Shown here: in pieces, positions 1-9,304 of the stretch | Position numbering within the stretch: position 1 is the stretch's first letter | Layout: each line of letters begins with the position of its first letter | Notes under the pieces: generated by a model | What the model was told of the DNA's origin: nothing | Seen by the model: the letters and a program-made list of their open reading frames with translations, nothing else | Database searches by the model: none | Source: Gammaproteobacteria bacterium | Lineage (GTDB): Bacteria; Pseudomonadota; Gammaproteobacteria; CAIRSR01 | Direction of reading: 5' to 3' | NCBI GenBank assembly: GCA_963575655.1 | Contig: CAUYTY010000011.1 | Coordinates: 1 to 64,000, forward strand | Length of the DNA: 64,000 bases | Position numbers and translations under genes: made by a program

Positions 1-1
1 A

Positions 2-124
2 ACGAATTTCGAGATTAGTGAGAAAATCATTGTCATTTTCAAAAAATTAGCCAATTATATTGCGGTAATTTGGTATTTTATCCATCACTATAATGCCACG
101 CTTCCTGTCAATAAAAAGGGATAA
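2..124 (+). CDS. C-terminal fragment of an unidentified protein
   Basis: An open frame enters from the left edge and stops at TAA 122-124, giving about 40 residues that end in NATLPVNKKG. The visible part is rich in Ile, Lys and aromatic residues and is more AT-rich than the rest of the window. The start lies outside the window. I do not recognise the family. The position beside a repeat array and the AT-rich composition would suit the end of an insertion-sequence or accessory gene, but that is only a guess. Confidence 0.35.
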   Translation, partial: TNFEISEKIIVIFKKLANYIAVIWYFIHHYNATLPVNKKG

Positions 125-305
125 CTTCTCATGAGATCCTATAGATTGGGGCACTACCATCGCAATGAAAGAGGTGCTGCGACACCAGTCGATCACCGTC
201 ACAGAACGCTACCGTTCTCCGAAACTTACCCATCTATCACGATGACAAATGGTGTTCGGTTCCTGCTTCATCGAGGCTGCCCAGGGAATGGCTTGGTTTT
301 CGCCA

Positions 306-334
306 GTAAGACTCCCCTTAGCGGGGAGTCTTAC
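306..334. other. Perfect 12-bp stem hairpin, present in each 795-bp unit
   Basis: GTAAGACTCCCC pairs with GGGGAGTCTTAC across a five-base loop. The same hairpin recurs at 1101-1129 and 1896-1924. It has no T-tract and so is not an obvious intrinsic terminator. It may be a structural part of the repeated unit. Confidence 0.7.
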
Positions 335-658
335 GCGGATTGCGCCGCAGCCGACAACTCCCCCAGGTCTCACGACCTCTCCACAGGCTCAAGATTCCGT
401 GGAACTCACGGTACGTTGATATTGTTGACTATCCAGTTTGGTTTAGCAAACGAGCCGAGGTGGGTAAAAACATCCCGTGGTCCTATGTCAAGGGGGGTAT
501 TTGTGAGTGTATGTCCATAAAAGAGCACATACCTGACACCAGTCGACTACCCCCAATCCGGTTGCGTAATGTAATGGAGCAGGGAACGCGAGGGCAATTC
601 TAAAGCCGCTGTTGTTGAGGTTCAGCCTGCCCGCCGGCCTTTGACATTTCTGTAAAAA

Positions 659-921
659 TGTCGGTCTTTCCCGGCTGTCAACCCGTAAGGGTAACTTGGC
701 TTACGCCAGTTAAAGTCTCCTCGCCCAGAGCAGGAAGGTCGTTCAGACTAAGGATTGGGTCTTGTCCCGTCTCGACCGTCATTCCTTTCGTCGTCAGAGC
801 CTGGGACTGGAGAAGCATCCCTGGGTGACTCGCTTTCGCTGCACTTCTTGTCAGCTGCCTTTCGGCGGGCTGGTTGAATCTCAAACTTCTCAGTCAGCGG
901 AATGGATTCCGCTAGGTTGAA
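659..921 (-). ncRNA. Diverged HEARO/omega-RNA-like module inside the 795-bp unit
   Basis: Read on the plus strand, this part has the same order of blocks as element A: the hairpin CGGTCTTTCCCGGC, CTGTCA, an ACCC-GTAA-GGGT hairpin, a GGGACTGGAGAAGCATCCC block, GGGCTGGTTGAATC, then a terminal hairpin AGCGGAAT/ATTCCGCT followed by AGGTTG. The stems differ from elements A-D at paired positions, so pairing is kept. An identical copy lies at 1454-1716. The strand follows the convention used for A-D, in which the ATGA-proximal end is 3'. Transcription is not shown. Confidence 0.5.
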
Positions 922-2217
922 AAGTTAGGCGGCGACTCAACGAGACGATGAGCACCAGACGTGGGGAGGCTATAACACATCGGGGCATACTACGCTGGAG
1001 CACTCACCGTTCTCCGAAACTTACCCATCTATCACGATGACAAATGGTGTTCGGTTCCTGCTTCATCGAGGCTGCCCAGGGAATGGCTTGGTTTTCGCCA
1101 GTAAGACTCCCCTTAGCGGGGAGTCTTACGCGGATTGCGCCGCAGCCGACAACTCCCCCAGGTCTCACGACCTCTCCACAGGCTCAAGATTCCGTGGAAC
1201 TCACGGTACGTTGATATTGTTGACTATCCAGTTTGGTTTAGCAAACGAGCCGAGGTGGGTAAAAACATCCCGTGGTCCTATGTCAAGGGGGGTATTTGTG
1301 AGTGTATGTCCATAAAAGAGCACATACCTGACACCAGTCGACTACCCCCAATCCGGTTGCGTAATGTAATGGAGCAGGGAACGCGAGGGCAATTCTAAAG
1401 CCGCTGTTGTTGAGGTTCAGCCTGCCCGCCGGCCTTTGACATTTCTGTAAAAATGTCGGTCTTTCCCGGCTGTCAACCCGTAAGGGTAACTTGGCTTACG
1501 CCAGTTAAAGTCTCCTCGCCCAGAGCAGGAAGGTCGTTCAGACTAAGGATTGGGTCTTGTCCCGTCTCGACCGTCATTCCTTTCGTCGTCAGAGCCTGGG
1601 ACTGGAGAAGCATCCCTGGGTGACTCGCTTTCGCTGCACTTCTTGTCAGCTGCCTTTCGGCGGGCTGGTTGAATCTCAAACTTCTCAGTCAGCGGAATGG
1701 ATTCCGCTAGGTTGAAAAGTTAGGCGGCGACTCAACGAGACGATGAGCACCAGACGTGGGGAGGCTATAACACATCGGGGCATACTACGCTGGAGCACTC
1801 ACCGTTCTCCGAAACTTACCCATCTATCACGATGACAAATGGTGTTCGGTTCCTGCTTCATCGAGGCTGCCCAGGGAATGGCTTGGTTTTCGCCAGTAAG
1901 ACTCCCCTTAGCGGGGAGTCTTACGCGGATTGCGCCGCAGCCGACAACTCCCCCAGGTCTCACGACCTCTCCACAGGCTCAAGATTCCGTGGAACTCACG
2001 GTACGTTGATATTGTTGACTATCCAGTTTGGTTTAGCAAATGAGCCGAGGTGGATAAAAACATCCGGTGGTCTTATGTCGAGGGGTGTATTTGTGAATGT
2101 ATGTCCACAAAAGAGCACATACCTGACACCAGTCGATTACCCGTCACCTCGCGCCGGAGACGGCGAGAAAGGCGTTAGGATCCCTCGAGAAGAAAACCAA
2201 TGAACGGCGGTAATCAT

Positions 2218-2612
2218 CGGTGTCCCCGAGAAACCCCGCCCTTCAGGGCGGGGAGGAAAGGGGACGGTTTTCTCCGCCCCTTTGGATAGCAAAAACTTTA
2301 GAAGTTGCCGGTCTTTCCCGGCTGTCAGCCCGTAAGGGCCTAGTGACGCACACCTTGCGGTGTGGCTCCCCTCGCTCGCTTATTCGTGGGTTTTTGTACC
2401 CTTTCGGGTCCATCCTTGGCAGCAGCACTGGCTTCGACCCCGTATGCCTGTTTAACCACTGACCGCAGTGTCCGGAACTGAGGAAGCATCCCGGAGTGCC
2501 TATTGCACCGCTTGCGCGGATTCCACGATAAGGTCTCGTCGCAAAGCGACGGAGCTGGTCAACTTCAAGACTTGCTTTCACAAGCCTCGCCCTTTAGGGC
2601 GGGATAGTTGAC
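2218..2612 (-). mobile_element. Element A: ORF-less HEARO/omega-RNA-like IS200/IS605-type element
   Basis: The plus strand reads TCAT (2214-2217), then a CCCCGCCC/GGGCGGGG hairpin, hairpins at 2307-2339 (CCGG/CCGG and GCCC/GGGC), ACACC/GGTGT, the block GGAACTGAGGAAGC, a CGTCGC/GCGACG hairpin, and a terminal hairpin ending in TTGAC at 2608-2612. On the minus strand the element therefore runs from GTCAA to a point directly before ATGA. There is no transposase or nuclease ORF. The GTCAA end lies 24 bases from the 3' end of tRNA-Met. Assignment to HEARO/omega-RNA rests on the ATGA junction, the subterminal hairpins and recalled motif similarity, not on a database search. Confidence 0.65.
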
Positions 2613-2636
2613 ACTGGAGATTGAGCATCCTGAAGA

Positions 2637-2713
2637 TGGTGGCTATGGGTGGACTCGAACCACCGACCTCAGCATTATGAGTGCCGCGCTCTAACCAGCT
2701 GAGCTACATAGCC
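2637..2713 (-). tRNA. tRNA-Met (CAT), elongator type
   Basis: The reverse complement folds as a complete tRNA: acceptor GGCTATG with CATAGCC, a D-arm, an anticodon loop CTCATAA giving CAT, a T-loop GTTCGAGTC, and an encoded CCA at 2637-2639. The CTCATAATG anticodon arm resembles elongator tRNA-Met. A CAT anticodon could in principle be modified to lysidine for Ile, but the body fits Met better. A good promoter lies directly upstream. Confidence 0.93.
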
Positions 2714-2747
2714 GTACTGCGAAGACTTCGACTTGCTAGGGACGGTA

Positions 2748-2776
2748 AGTATGCCGATGGGGGATAAAACCGTCAA
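2748..2776 (-). promoter_or_regulatory. Sigma70-type promoter of tRNA-Met
   Basis: On the minus strand, TTGACG (2771-2776) and CATACT (2748-2753) are separated by exactly 17 bases. They are followed by a C-rich segment before the tRNA at 2713, as expected for a stable-RNA promoter. Confidence 0.65.
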
Positions 2777-2819
2777 CTGTTTTACTCCGCGTACCACCTA
2801 AGTACGTGGAATTAGATGA

Positions 2820-3308
2820 TTACAGATCCCTCATTTTCTCCAACTCGGCGGCACGCTCGGTGGTGGCGGTGAGTGCACAGTCCGCAGCCTCGGCACTGCC
2901 TTGGACCCCGACGTACAAAAGCGCGTAGAAACTGCACTGAGCATCACGATATTTGACCCACTGGCGTTGAGCCTCTTGAAATCTGGCCTTTGGTCTTGGT
3001 TCTAGGGTGGCTGTTGCCTGTTTGTAGGCTCGATCCATACGAACTTCCTGACGCTTGGTCTCAGCTAAGACGCACTTCACCTTGGCATCTTCTGCCTCTG
3101 TCAATTTATTCAAGCATTCTGCAAATTCTTGCGAGAAATCAGTTTCTTCTTTTGCTGCATCCTTATTCTTGTCTTTATCCTTAGATTCGGCAGGAGGCGA
3201 CGTAGAGATAGTCGCCGCTACCGCAGGGGCAGATGTCACGAGGACCGACCATACAAAGGTTATGGTGAGCAGGGCAGTCAGAAAACTCACAGGAAAGATG
3301 GGTTTCAT
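2820..3308 (-). CDS. Secreted LprI/DUF1311-like protein
   Basis: A 162-residue protein with an N-terminal signal peptide (Met-Lys, hydrophobic stretch, APAVAA). A Lys/Asp/Glu-rich linker follows, then a C-terminal region with QWVKYRDAQC, a later Cys (AADCAL) and TERAAELE. That W..YRD.QC...C...RA.EL pattern is typical of the LprI/DUF1311 family, whose members include lysozyme inhibitors. The start at 3308 is chosen because AGAGAG sits just upstream and the signal peptide then begins correctly. The gene is monocistronic, downstream of hemG on the same strand. Periplasmic or lipid-free surface location is likely. Lysozyme inhibition is family-level inference. Confidence 0.7.
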   Translation of the reverse strand: MKPIFPVSFLTALLTITFVWSVLVTSAPAVAATISTSPPAESKDKDKNKDAAKEETDFSQEFAECLNKLTEAEDAKVKCVLAETKRQEVRMDRAYKQATATLEPRPKARFQEAQRQWVKYRDAQCSFYALLYVGVQGSAEAADCALTATTERAAELEKMRDL

Positions 3309-3397
3309 GGTATTCTCTCTGGTAAATAGTGATGAATATTGTTGCATGGATGGTTCCCGGAAAACGATTCATCTCGTTGAACTACATAGTGATTATA

Positions 3398-4825
3398 TCA
3401 ACGCTTGGTCGTTTGTGGTGTTTGTTCTACTGTGGTGACCTGGGCATGGGGGCCGCAAGTCATTGCAAGGGTGCGGGCGTTACGCACACAATCGGCTACC
3501 GAAATACCCTCCCGCCAATTGGCCCGCGTGTAAAGTCCGGGGAATCCAGCAAGGACCTGGTCGATTACGGCAACCCGCCCAAGGTGTCCAATTTCATATT
3601 GTGGGATCGCCCGAGGCCACACCGTTACCGCACGTAATACCGGTATCCCTTTGATTCCTAACACTGGTCCGATATCTCGTAACACCTGACGGACCAACAT
3701 TCTTTCGTCCCATTCGCGGATCTCAGGATGGCGCGCCCCACCGAGAAATGAAGTGAGCAGTACGTGTCCCTTGGGTGCCCGCTCGGGAAACAACGACGAA
3801 GAAAACAAGGTACCTAACGTTTCTACTGCACAACGCCGTGGAATCAAGAAACCAAAGCCATCCAGGTGGTGATGTACCTGCTCGCGTCGGAATCCCAGTG
3901 CTACCGAAGCCACAACCGGATACGCAATGGCCCGCAGGGCAGTGGCGGCACTAGGGGCTAGTGGGGCCAGCAGCTCGGCGGCTTTATCGGCAGGTAGGCA
4001 GAGCACTACCGCGTGCGCTGTTACTTCCTCTCCAGATGCCAAACCTAGACGCCAAATGCCATCGACGCTGCGTTTTAGGCTCGTCACTTGGGCCTGAGTC
4101 CGCACCCCTCCTGGTCCCAATGCTGTTACTACCCCATTGGCGAGGGTCTGCATACCTCCGGCAAAGGCGATCAAACGTCCCGACGGGGCGGGGCCACTCT
4201 GCTGCCCTTTCAGGAATTTTCTGACCATTCCAACGATTAGGGAACGGTGCTCCGCCTCGAGTGCATAGACCTTGGCTGTGGCGGCTTGGACCGAGAGACG
4301 TTCTGGGTCACCCGCGTAGACCCCGGAGATAAAGGGATCAATTGCCCAGTCGAGAAATTCCTGCCCGAGTCGGCGACGTACAAACGCGGCCACCGATTCT
4401 TCCACCGCTGCTCGTCCGATAAAGGGTTCGACGAGCATGCGCAGCTTACCCAAGACCGAGAATAGGGGGGTGCGCAGAAAAGGTCCAGGCCCCAGGGGAA
4501 GTGGTTCAAGATGCTGGTTTTTCAGGATATAACGCTGTTTTCCGGCGGGGCTGGCGGCCTGCAATGCCTCCGTGAGATGGATCCCCTCGATCAACTCGCG
4601 TAACGCGTCGGTATTTTCCAACGTGGAATTGGGACCCTGTTCCACTAGAAAGCCATCGACCACCCTACTACGCAACGTTCCGCCACACTCGGCAGCGGCT
4701 TCTAGGACCTGTATGGAATGTCCGCGTTGTCGTAAAAACCACGCACTTGCCAATCCTGAAATACCACCTCCAACGATGGCGTAATCTAGTATTTCCGTGT
4801 TCTTCTCAGTATTTTTTGCCATCAT
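3398..4825 (-). CDS. hemG: Protoporphyrinogen oxidase, HemG/HemY-type FAD enzyme
   Basis: The product has 475 residues and opens with the FAD-binding motif VGGGISGL (about residues 18-25). LEAAAECGGTLRS, a substrate-domain region, and a C-terminal LYTRANWREGISVADCVRNA follow, where the family usually has GN rather than AN. This is the oxygen-dependent enzyme that oxidises protoporphyrinogen IX to protoporphyrin IX before iron insertion. The start is set at 4825, five bases after the AMMECR1 stop. A longer frame extends upstream into AMMECR1 but lacks family sequence. It is co-directional with the Memo and AMMECR1 genes and probably cotranscribed with them. Family length is normal. Confidence 0.88.
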   Translation of the reverse strand: MMAKNTEKNTEILDYAIVGGGISGLASAWFLRQRGHSIQVLEAAAECGGTLRSRVVDGFLVEQGPNSTLENTDALRELIEGIHLTEALQAASPAGKQRYILKNQHLEPLPLGPGPFLRTPLFSVLGKLRMLVEPFIGRAAVEESVAAFVRRRLGQEFLDWAIDPFISGVYAGDPERLSVQAATAKVYALEAEHRSLIVGMVRKFLKGQQSGPAPSGRLIAFAGGMQTLANGVVTALGPGGVRTQAQVTSLKRSVDGIWRLGLASGEEVTAHAVVLCLPADKAAELLAPLAPSAATALRAIAYPVVASVALGFRREQVHHHLDGFGFLIPRRCAVETLGTLFSSSLFPERAPKGHVLLTSFLGGARHPEIREWDERMLVRQVLRDIGPVLGIKGIPVLRAVTVWPRAIPQYEIGHLGRVAVIDQVLAGFPGLYTRANWREGISVADCVRNARTLAMTCGPHAQVTTVEQTPQTTKR

Positions 4826-4830
4826 CTTGA

Positions 4831-5439
4831 TTATGGAAATGATTCTGTGGTGTAGCGCGCCACGCGCACGGTCTGGGACCAATGATTAGGGGGCAATCCG
4901 GCCTTGAGTTTGAGATGGCTCAGAAAATCCTGGGGGTTAGAGAGGCTTTCCCAAACTGAGGGAAGGAAGGTCCCGCGCCGTCCCTGTTCCTCCAGGACCA
5001 GCCCGTCCACGCCGGGACGGATCTGCGCCAGCAGGTCAGACTCCGAGCGGAAGGTCATAGGAACCGGGAGACTCAGGATCGAGATGTGGATATCGAGTAA
5101 TCCTAGCTCTCGTGAGGTAATCGGGGTGAAACGATGGTCTAGGAAGGCGGCGGCGTAGGCGTTATGGGCCACATCCGCCGCCAAAGGGCGATGCGGCTCC
5201 AGGCTTCCGATACAACCGCGCAGTCGCTCCTTGATGTGCAGGGTTACGAAGGTGGCGCGCGCCTCCCTCAAGAGTGGCGGATATTCCTGAACCACTACCA
5301 CCAACGGTCGACCATGGGTCAGACCAAAGTCAATGGCCGTCCTGGCCAGGTCTAGCAAGATGCGTCGGGGCTCCGGGCCTAATTCCTCTGGGAGTGACGC
5401 CTCGCTTGGGATTGTGTTGTGTGTCTGTCCAGTAGCCAT
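4831..5439 (-). CDS. amrA: AMMECR1-domain protein (AmmeMemoRadiSam system protein A)
   Basis: The 202-residue protein matches the AMMECR1 domain: a region resembling LLDLARTAIDFGL, then FVTLHIKERLRGCIGSLEPHRPLAADV (split motif at about residues 63-88), NAYAAAFLDHRF, and a C-terminal WESLSNPQDFLSHLKLKAGL. AMMECR1 proteins co-occur with Memo and a radical SAM enzyme in many bacteria and archaea. The trio is named computationally and its reaction is unknown. The gene lies 39 bases downstream of the Memo gene and its stop is five bases from hemG, which indicates an operon. The symbol is provisional. Confidence 0.88.
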   Translation of the reverse strand: MATGQTHNTIPSEASLPEELGPEPRRILLDLARTAIDFGLTHGRPLVVVVQEYPPLLREARATFVTLHIKERLRGCIGSLEPHRPLAADVAHNAYAAAFLDHRFTPITSRELGLLDIHISILSLPVPMTFRSESDLLAQIRPGVDGLVLEEQGRRGTFLPSVWESLSNPQDFLSHLKLKAGLPPNHWSQTVRVARYTTESFP

Positions 5440-5478
5440 GTCATAACCCTATGTCGAGGATCCAGATGTTAAACGAAA

Positions 5479-6276
5479 TTAGGTGGGTGCTGACAGGAAG
5501 GTATACGCACCATAGCCAACCACCCGATCACGAGGCCCGGCAGTGTCGCCCGAGTTGCGTAGGTCCAGTGTCCGCGCCGACATCTTGTAACGACGGGCTA
5601 TGGTTAACAACCCATTGATGGGATTACGTCCACAGGCATGTTCGTGGTGGATCGCCTCGGGCATGAGGTCTTCGATCGCGTGCGAGGTCGCGGCATCTAA
5701 GCGACGAGCCGTTGCATAGTCGTGGTAGTGACTGAGATCCGAACTAATCACGATCAGTGTCTCGGGTCCGCCCCAGAGCTGTTCGAGCACCTCTGCCACC
5801 GATTCAGGGTCGGCGTCGCCGACCACCAGTGGGATTAGGGTAAATTTCCCCAGGACCTCTTGCAGAAAGGGCAGATGGACCTCCAGGCTATGCTCTTGGA
5901 GGTGGGCTTGATCCAAAACTCGTACCTGGGGCAGATCTGCGAGGGTCTCGCGGGCGGAGGGGTCGAGGGCGATCTTACCAAGGGGGGTTACAAAAAACGC
6001 GGCGCTGGACAGAGCCAACCCCGTAAAACCCACGCGATGAGATGGCCCCAATAGGACCACACGCTTGTATATGCCCCGTGCCCGCACCAGCGGGGCGTAG
6101 GCGGTTGCCGCAATTGGACCAGAATAGATATAACCAGCATGGGGGGCAATCAATGCTTTGGGAATCTCTTCCGAGGAATCCGCCTCCTGCAACAAATCAA
6201 CGACCATGTTATGTAATTCGCGAGGATCGGCCGGATAAAACATGCCAGCCACAGCCGGGGAACGCACCATGCCCAT
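5479..6276 (-). CDS. amrB: Memo-family protein (AmmeMemoRadiSam system protein B)
   Basis: The product has 265 residues and begins VRSPAVAGMFYPADP. It carries the Memo hallmarks LIAPHAGYIYSGPIAA, GPSHRVGFTG, EHSLEVHLPF and SSDLSHYHDY, which supply the conserved His/Asp metal-site residues of this fold (related to class III extradiol dioxygenases). It ends VVGYGAYTFL. The start at 6276 has a strong AAGGAG eight bases upstream. It is the first gene of a minus-strand set, Memo-AMMECR1-hemG. The radical SAM partner lies divergently at 6783. The biochemical role of bacterial Memo proteins is not settled. Confidence 0.9.
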   Translation of the reverse strand: MGMVRSPAVAGMFYPADPRELHNMVVDLLQEADSSEEIPKALIAPHAGYIYSGPIAATAYAPLVRARGIYKRVVLLGPSHRVGFTGLALSSAAFFVTPLGKIALDPSARETLADLPQVRVLDQAHLQEHSLEVHLPFLQEVLGKFTLIPLVVGDADPESVAEVLEQLWGGPETLIVISSDLSHYHDYATARRLDAATSHAIEDLMPEAIHHEHACGRNPINGLLTIARRYKMSARTLDLRNSGDTAGPRDRVVGYGAYTFLSAPT

Positions 6277-6782
6277 GATTCACTCCTTCGGCGGCAATCG
6301 TCATCGTTTCGCGTCTATCCGTGCGACCGTTCCGGTCATAAAAGAAAAATTGTTTAAAGTATCTTTCTTTTACAATTAGCACCAAACTCGCCAGTGGCGG
6401 TTGGTTCTTCTTGCAGGAAAAGCGACGCCAACGATAGTACGATTAGAGACCGCCCTTTGTTCGAGGATAGGGATATTGCCTGAGGTAGTCATTAGACATT
6501 ATTTGGAAACTTTCGGAAATCTCGTCATCATTCCGGCAGAGATTGCCGGGGTCCGGGGCGCAAGGACGTAAGTCATCGACCCAGCCCTATATTCGTAATC
6601 GTTCACCCCCTCCCAACGGGAGGGGGCAGGGAGAGGGCGATCAAAAATAAAATACAGCGAATAATTAGCTGGTTGGATTACTAATTTTTTTGGTCGCCCT
6701 CCCCCCAACCCCCTCCCGTTGGGAGGGGGAGTGAACGATTACCTATATTCTTTCAATCCGCGCCGCTTATGTAGAGGTTCAA
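6277..6782. other. Gap between Memo and the radical SAM gene: repeats and hairpins
   Basis: No gene is seen here. The region holds an AT-rich hairpin at 6339-6372 (TAAAAGAAA/TTTCTTTTA), a single end of the AGACATTATCGGAAAC repeat family near 6490-6520, an ATTCCGGCA..TGCCGGG dyad at about 6531-6551, and a 148-bp inverted-repeat element at 6595-6742. Divergent promoters for both neighbours must lie here, but I cannot place them. Confidence 0.6.
6595..6742. mobile_element. MITE-like inverted-repeat element, family 2
   Basis: The left end reads GTAATCGTTCACCCCCTCCC and the right end is its near-perfect reverse complement. The arms extend about 55 bases and include AACGGGAGGGGG and GGCGATCAAAAA. 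The centre is AT-rich and non-coding. A diverged copy of similar length lies at 31828-31972 and a short palindrome with the same ends at 53331-53376. The 6595 and 31828 copies both end about 30-40 bases before a start codon. Confidence 0.75.
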
Positions 6783-7886
6783 ATGAACAACCCCATTATT
6801 ACCGATACGGTACCCACTCGATACTGGCAGTTACGCGAGGATGGGCGGGTGCAGTGCACGCTATGCCCGCGTGAGTGTACGCTCCAAGAGGGACAGCAGG
6901 GCCTGTGCTTTGTGCGGGCCAATCAGGGGGGGCGCATCGTCCTCACGACCCACGGTCGCTCTAGCGGTTTCTGCATTGACCCAATCGAAAAGAAGCCGCT
7001 CCACCATTTTCTCCCAGGTACGCCGATCCTGTCTTTTGGCACGGCGGGTTGCAACCTCACCTGCAAGTTTTGCCAAAACTGGGATATTAGCAAGTCGCGG
7101 GAGATGGATACCCTCGCCGACGCCGCGACCCCTGAGACCATCGCCCATGCCGCGCAACGTCTGGGCTGCCGTAGCGTGGCATACACCTATAACGACCCGG
7201 TGATTTTCCATGAGTATGCCATCGATGTGGCGGTGATCTGTCGTGAGCTAGGGATTCGTTCGGTAGCGGTCACGGCGGGTTACGTCTGCCCGGAACCCCG
7301 CATCGAGTTTTACCGCCACATGGATGCGGCCAATGTTGATCTAAAAGCTTTTTCCGAGGACTTCTACCACCGACTCACCGGTGGCCACCTGCAACCCGTC
7401 CTAGAAACCCTGGAATATCTGAAACACGAGACCTCCGTTTGGTTTGAGATTACCACCCTGCTCATCCCCGGCGAGAATGATTCGGAGCCGGAGATCGAGG
7501 CCCTGACCACATGGATACGGGAACATCTGGGGGTGGAGGTTCCGATCCATTTCAGTGCCTTCCATCCCGCCTGGAAGATGCAGGGTAGGCCCTCGACCCC
7601 ACCCAAGACTCTGTTTCGTGCCCGAGAAATTGCCCGTCGCAACGGCCTGCGCTACGTCTACACTGGCAACATCAGCGACTCCGCGAGTGGGTCTACCTAC
7701 TGCCATCAATGTGGCCAGTGCCTCATCGGTCGCAGTGGTTATCAACTTTCCACCTGGAATCTCACAGCGGATGGTCACTGCAACCGCTGCCAAGCCCCCT
7801 GCGCGGGCGTCTTCGAACCCCAGCCCGGCCACTGGGGGGCTCGACGCCAACCGGTATATCTACGAGATGTCGTCAAACCGGCTTAA
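6783..7886 (+). CDS. amrS: AmmeMemoRadiSam system radical SAM enzyme
   Basis: A 367-residue radical SAM protein. Cys90, Cys94 and Cys97 form the CxxxCxxC cluster motif in [13 protein letters not shown]. An N-terminal Cys-rich segment (CTLCPREC) resembles that of pyruvate formate-lyase-activating enzyme relatives. A C-terminal segment has four more Cys pairs (YCHQCGQC and HCNRCQAPC), probably binding metal. This is the third member of the AMMECR1/Memo/radical SAM set, placed divergently from the other two. It starts about 40 bases after a MITE-like element. The substrate is unknown. Confidence 0.9.
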   Translation: MNNPIITDTVPTRYWQLREDGRVQCTLCPRECTLQEGQQGLCFVRANQGGRIVLTTHGRSSGFCIDPIEKKPLHHFLPGTPILSFGTAGCNLTCKFCQNWDISKSREMDTLADAATPETIAHAAQRLGCRSVAYTYNDPVIFHEYAIDVAVICRELGIRSVAVTAGYVCPEPRIEFYRHMDAANVDLKAFSEDFYHRLTGGHLQPVLETLEYLKHETSVWFEITTLLIPGENDSEPEIEALTTWIREHLGVEVPIHFSAFHPAWKMQGRPSTPPKTLFRAREIARRNGLRYVYTGNISDSASGSTYCHQCGQCLIGRSGYQLSTWNLTADGHCNRCQAPCAGVFEPQPGHWGARRQPVYLRDVVKPA

Positions 7887-7954
7887 CCACTGGTGAGCGG
7901 TATTTGCGTTCGGGGATTGACGAGCCTCAAGCCTCGAGATGTTATTATCGCCCG

Positions 7955-9289
7955 ATGAATAGTGAATCCAATTCTCCTCCTAAAGTGGGTCTAGTCAGCC
8001 TTGGTTGTCCTAAAGCCTTGGTGGATTCTGAGCGAATTGTGACCCGGCTTCGCGCCGAAGGCTACCTGCTCTCCCCGGACTATCGGGGTGCTGATTTGGT
8101 GGTGGTTAACACCTGTGGTTTTATTAACGCGGCGGTGGAGGAATCACTGGAGACCATTGGCGAGGCCCTTGCCGAAAATGGTCGAGTAGTGGTCACTGGT
8201 TGCCTGGGGGCGCAAGCGGGAAGGGTGCAGGCCGCTTATCCCCGTGTCCTCGCCGTGACCGGACCCCACGCCTTGGAAGAGGTGATGACCGCCATCCACA
8301 CCCACCTTCCACCGCTGCACGACCCCTATCACTCGTTGATCCCCCCGGCTGGGCTCAAGCTCACCCCCTCCCATTATGCCTATCTGAAGATCTCCGAGGG
8401 CTGTAACCACCGCTGTACCTTTTGCATTATCCCGAGTTTGCGTGGTGACTTGGTGAGTCGTCCGATTGGGGAGGTGCTGGCCGAGGCCGAGCGTCTGGTG
8501 GATGCTGGGGTACAGGAGCTGCTCGTGATCTCCCAAGATACCAGCGCCTATGGGGTGGACCTCAAATATCGTCGCGGCTTTTGGAACGGGCAGCCGTTGC
8601 GGAGCCGACTACCGGAACTCAGTCGTGCGTTGGGAGAAATGGGGGTATGGGTGCGCTTGCACTACGTCTACCCCTATCCCATGGTCGATGAGGTTATTCC
8701 TCTGATGGCAGAGGGTAATCTTCTGCCCTATCTGGATGTACCCCTCCAGCACGCCAGCCCGACCTTACTCAAAGCGATGCGCCGTCCCGCAGATAGCGAG
8801 GATACCCTCGCCCGCATTCGCGCTTGGCGGGCAACTTGTCCCGATTTAGTTTTGCGTAGCACCTTCATAGTCGGTTTTCCTGGCGAAACGGAAGACGATT
8901 TTAATCGCCTGCTTGGTTTTCTGGAGGAGGCCGAATTGGATCGGGTCGGTTGTTTTACCTATTCCTCCGTAGAGGGAGCCGCTGCCAATAACTTTCCCGA
9001 TCAGGTCCCGGAGGAGGTCAAGGAAGAACGGCAAGAACGCCTTATGGAACTCCAGACCGCACTTTCCGCTAAGCGCCTGGAGCGCTATCTCGATACGCGG
9101 TTGGTAGTATTGGTAGATGAGGTAGACGAGGATGGTGCGATTGCGCGTAGTGCGGGTGATGCCCCGGAGATCGATGGCGTGGTTTATATTGATAATGGTC
9201 AAACGCTGACCGTCGGGGAATTCTATGAGGTAGAAATAACCGATTCCGATGAGCACGACTTGTGGGCTGTACCCATTCCAGTAGAGTAA
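7955..9289 (+). CDS. rimO: Ribosomal protein uS12 methylthiotransferase RimO
   Basis: A 444-residue MTTase. The N-terminal UPF0004 domain has [16 protein letters not shown] and NTCGFI. The radical SAM core has [13 protein letters not shown], with CxxxCxxC at about residue 150. [10 protein letters not shown] and [11 protein letters not shown] are RimO-type signatures, and a C-terminal TRAM-like domain ends the protein. It adds a methylthio group to the conserved Asp of ribosomal protein S12. The frame is open upstream to 7709, but the family N-terminus begins at ATG 7955. It follows the radical SAM gene by 68 bases and precedes hemW by 15, so the three may be cotranscribed. Confidence 0.95.
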   Translation: MNSESNSPPKVGLVSLGCPKALVDSERIVTRLRAEGYLLSPDYRGADLVVVNTCGFINAAVEESLETIGEALAENGRVVVTGCLGAQAGRVQAAYPRVLAVTGPHALEEVMTAIHTHLPPLHDPYHSLIPPAGLKLTPSHYAYLKISEGCNHRCTFCIIPSLRGDLVSRPIGEVLAEAERLVDAGVQELLVISQDTSAYGVDLKYRRGFWNGQPLRSRLPELSRALGEMGVWVRLHYVYPYPMVDEVIPLMAEGNLLPYLDVPLQHASPTLLKAMRRPADSEDTLARIRAWRATCPDLVLRSTFIVGFPGETEDDFNRLLGFLEEAELDRVGCFTYSSVEGAAANNFPDQVPEEVKEERQERLMELQTALSAKRLERYLDTRLVVLVDEVDEDGAIARSAGDAPEIDGVVYIDNGQTLTVGEFYEVEITDSDEHDLWAVPIPVE

Positions 9290-9304
9290 GTCAGAAGAAA
9301 TTTC

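Larger units (their letters stand above)
211..2141. repeat. Tandem array of a 795-bp unit, about 2.4 copies
   Basis: Copy 1 spans 211-1005, copy 2 spans 1006-1800, and a partial copy 3 runs from 1801 to about 2141. Copies 1 and 2 look identical by eye. Copy 3 is identical up to about 2040 and then carries scattered substitutions to its end, as expected if the array arose by recombination between two older diverged repeats. Each unit starts with ACCGTTCTCCGAAAC and carries a strong hairpin about 95 bases in. The two complete units also carry a diverged version of the element A-D RNA module (copy 1: about 659-921). Short ORFs recur at 795-base spacing, but none resembles a known protein and they look non-coding. 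Confidence 0.9.

Noticed and set aside
131-2581. Short ORFs of 60-130 codons across the 795-bp repeats and element A
   Set aside because: They recur with the repeat, lie across hairpins, and match no protein pattern. They follow from low stop density, not coding.
2219-2612. Element A read as a TnpB-type omega-RNA with a 3' guide beyond TTGAC
   Set aside because: Possible, since the end hairpin resembles IS605 right ends, but the ATGA junction fits HEARO better. I leave the orientation open and do not propose guide sequences.
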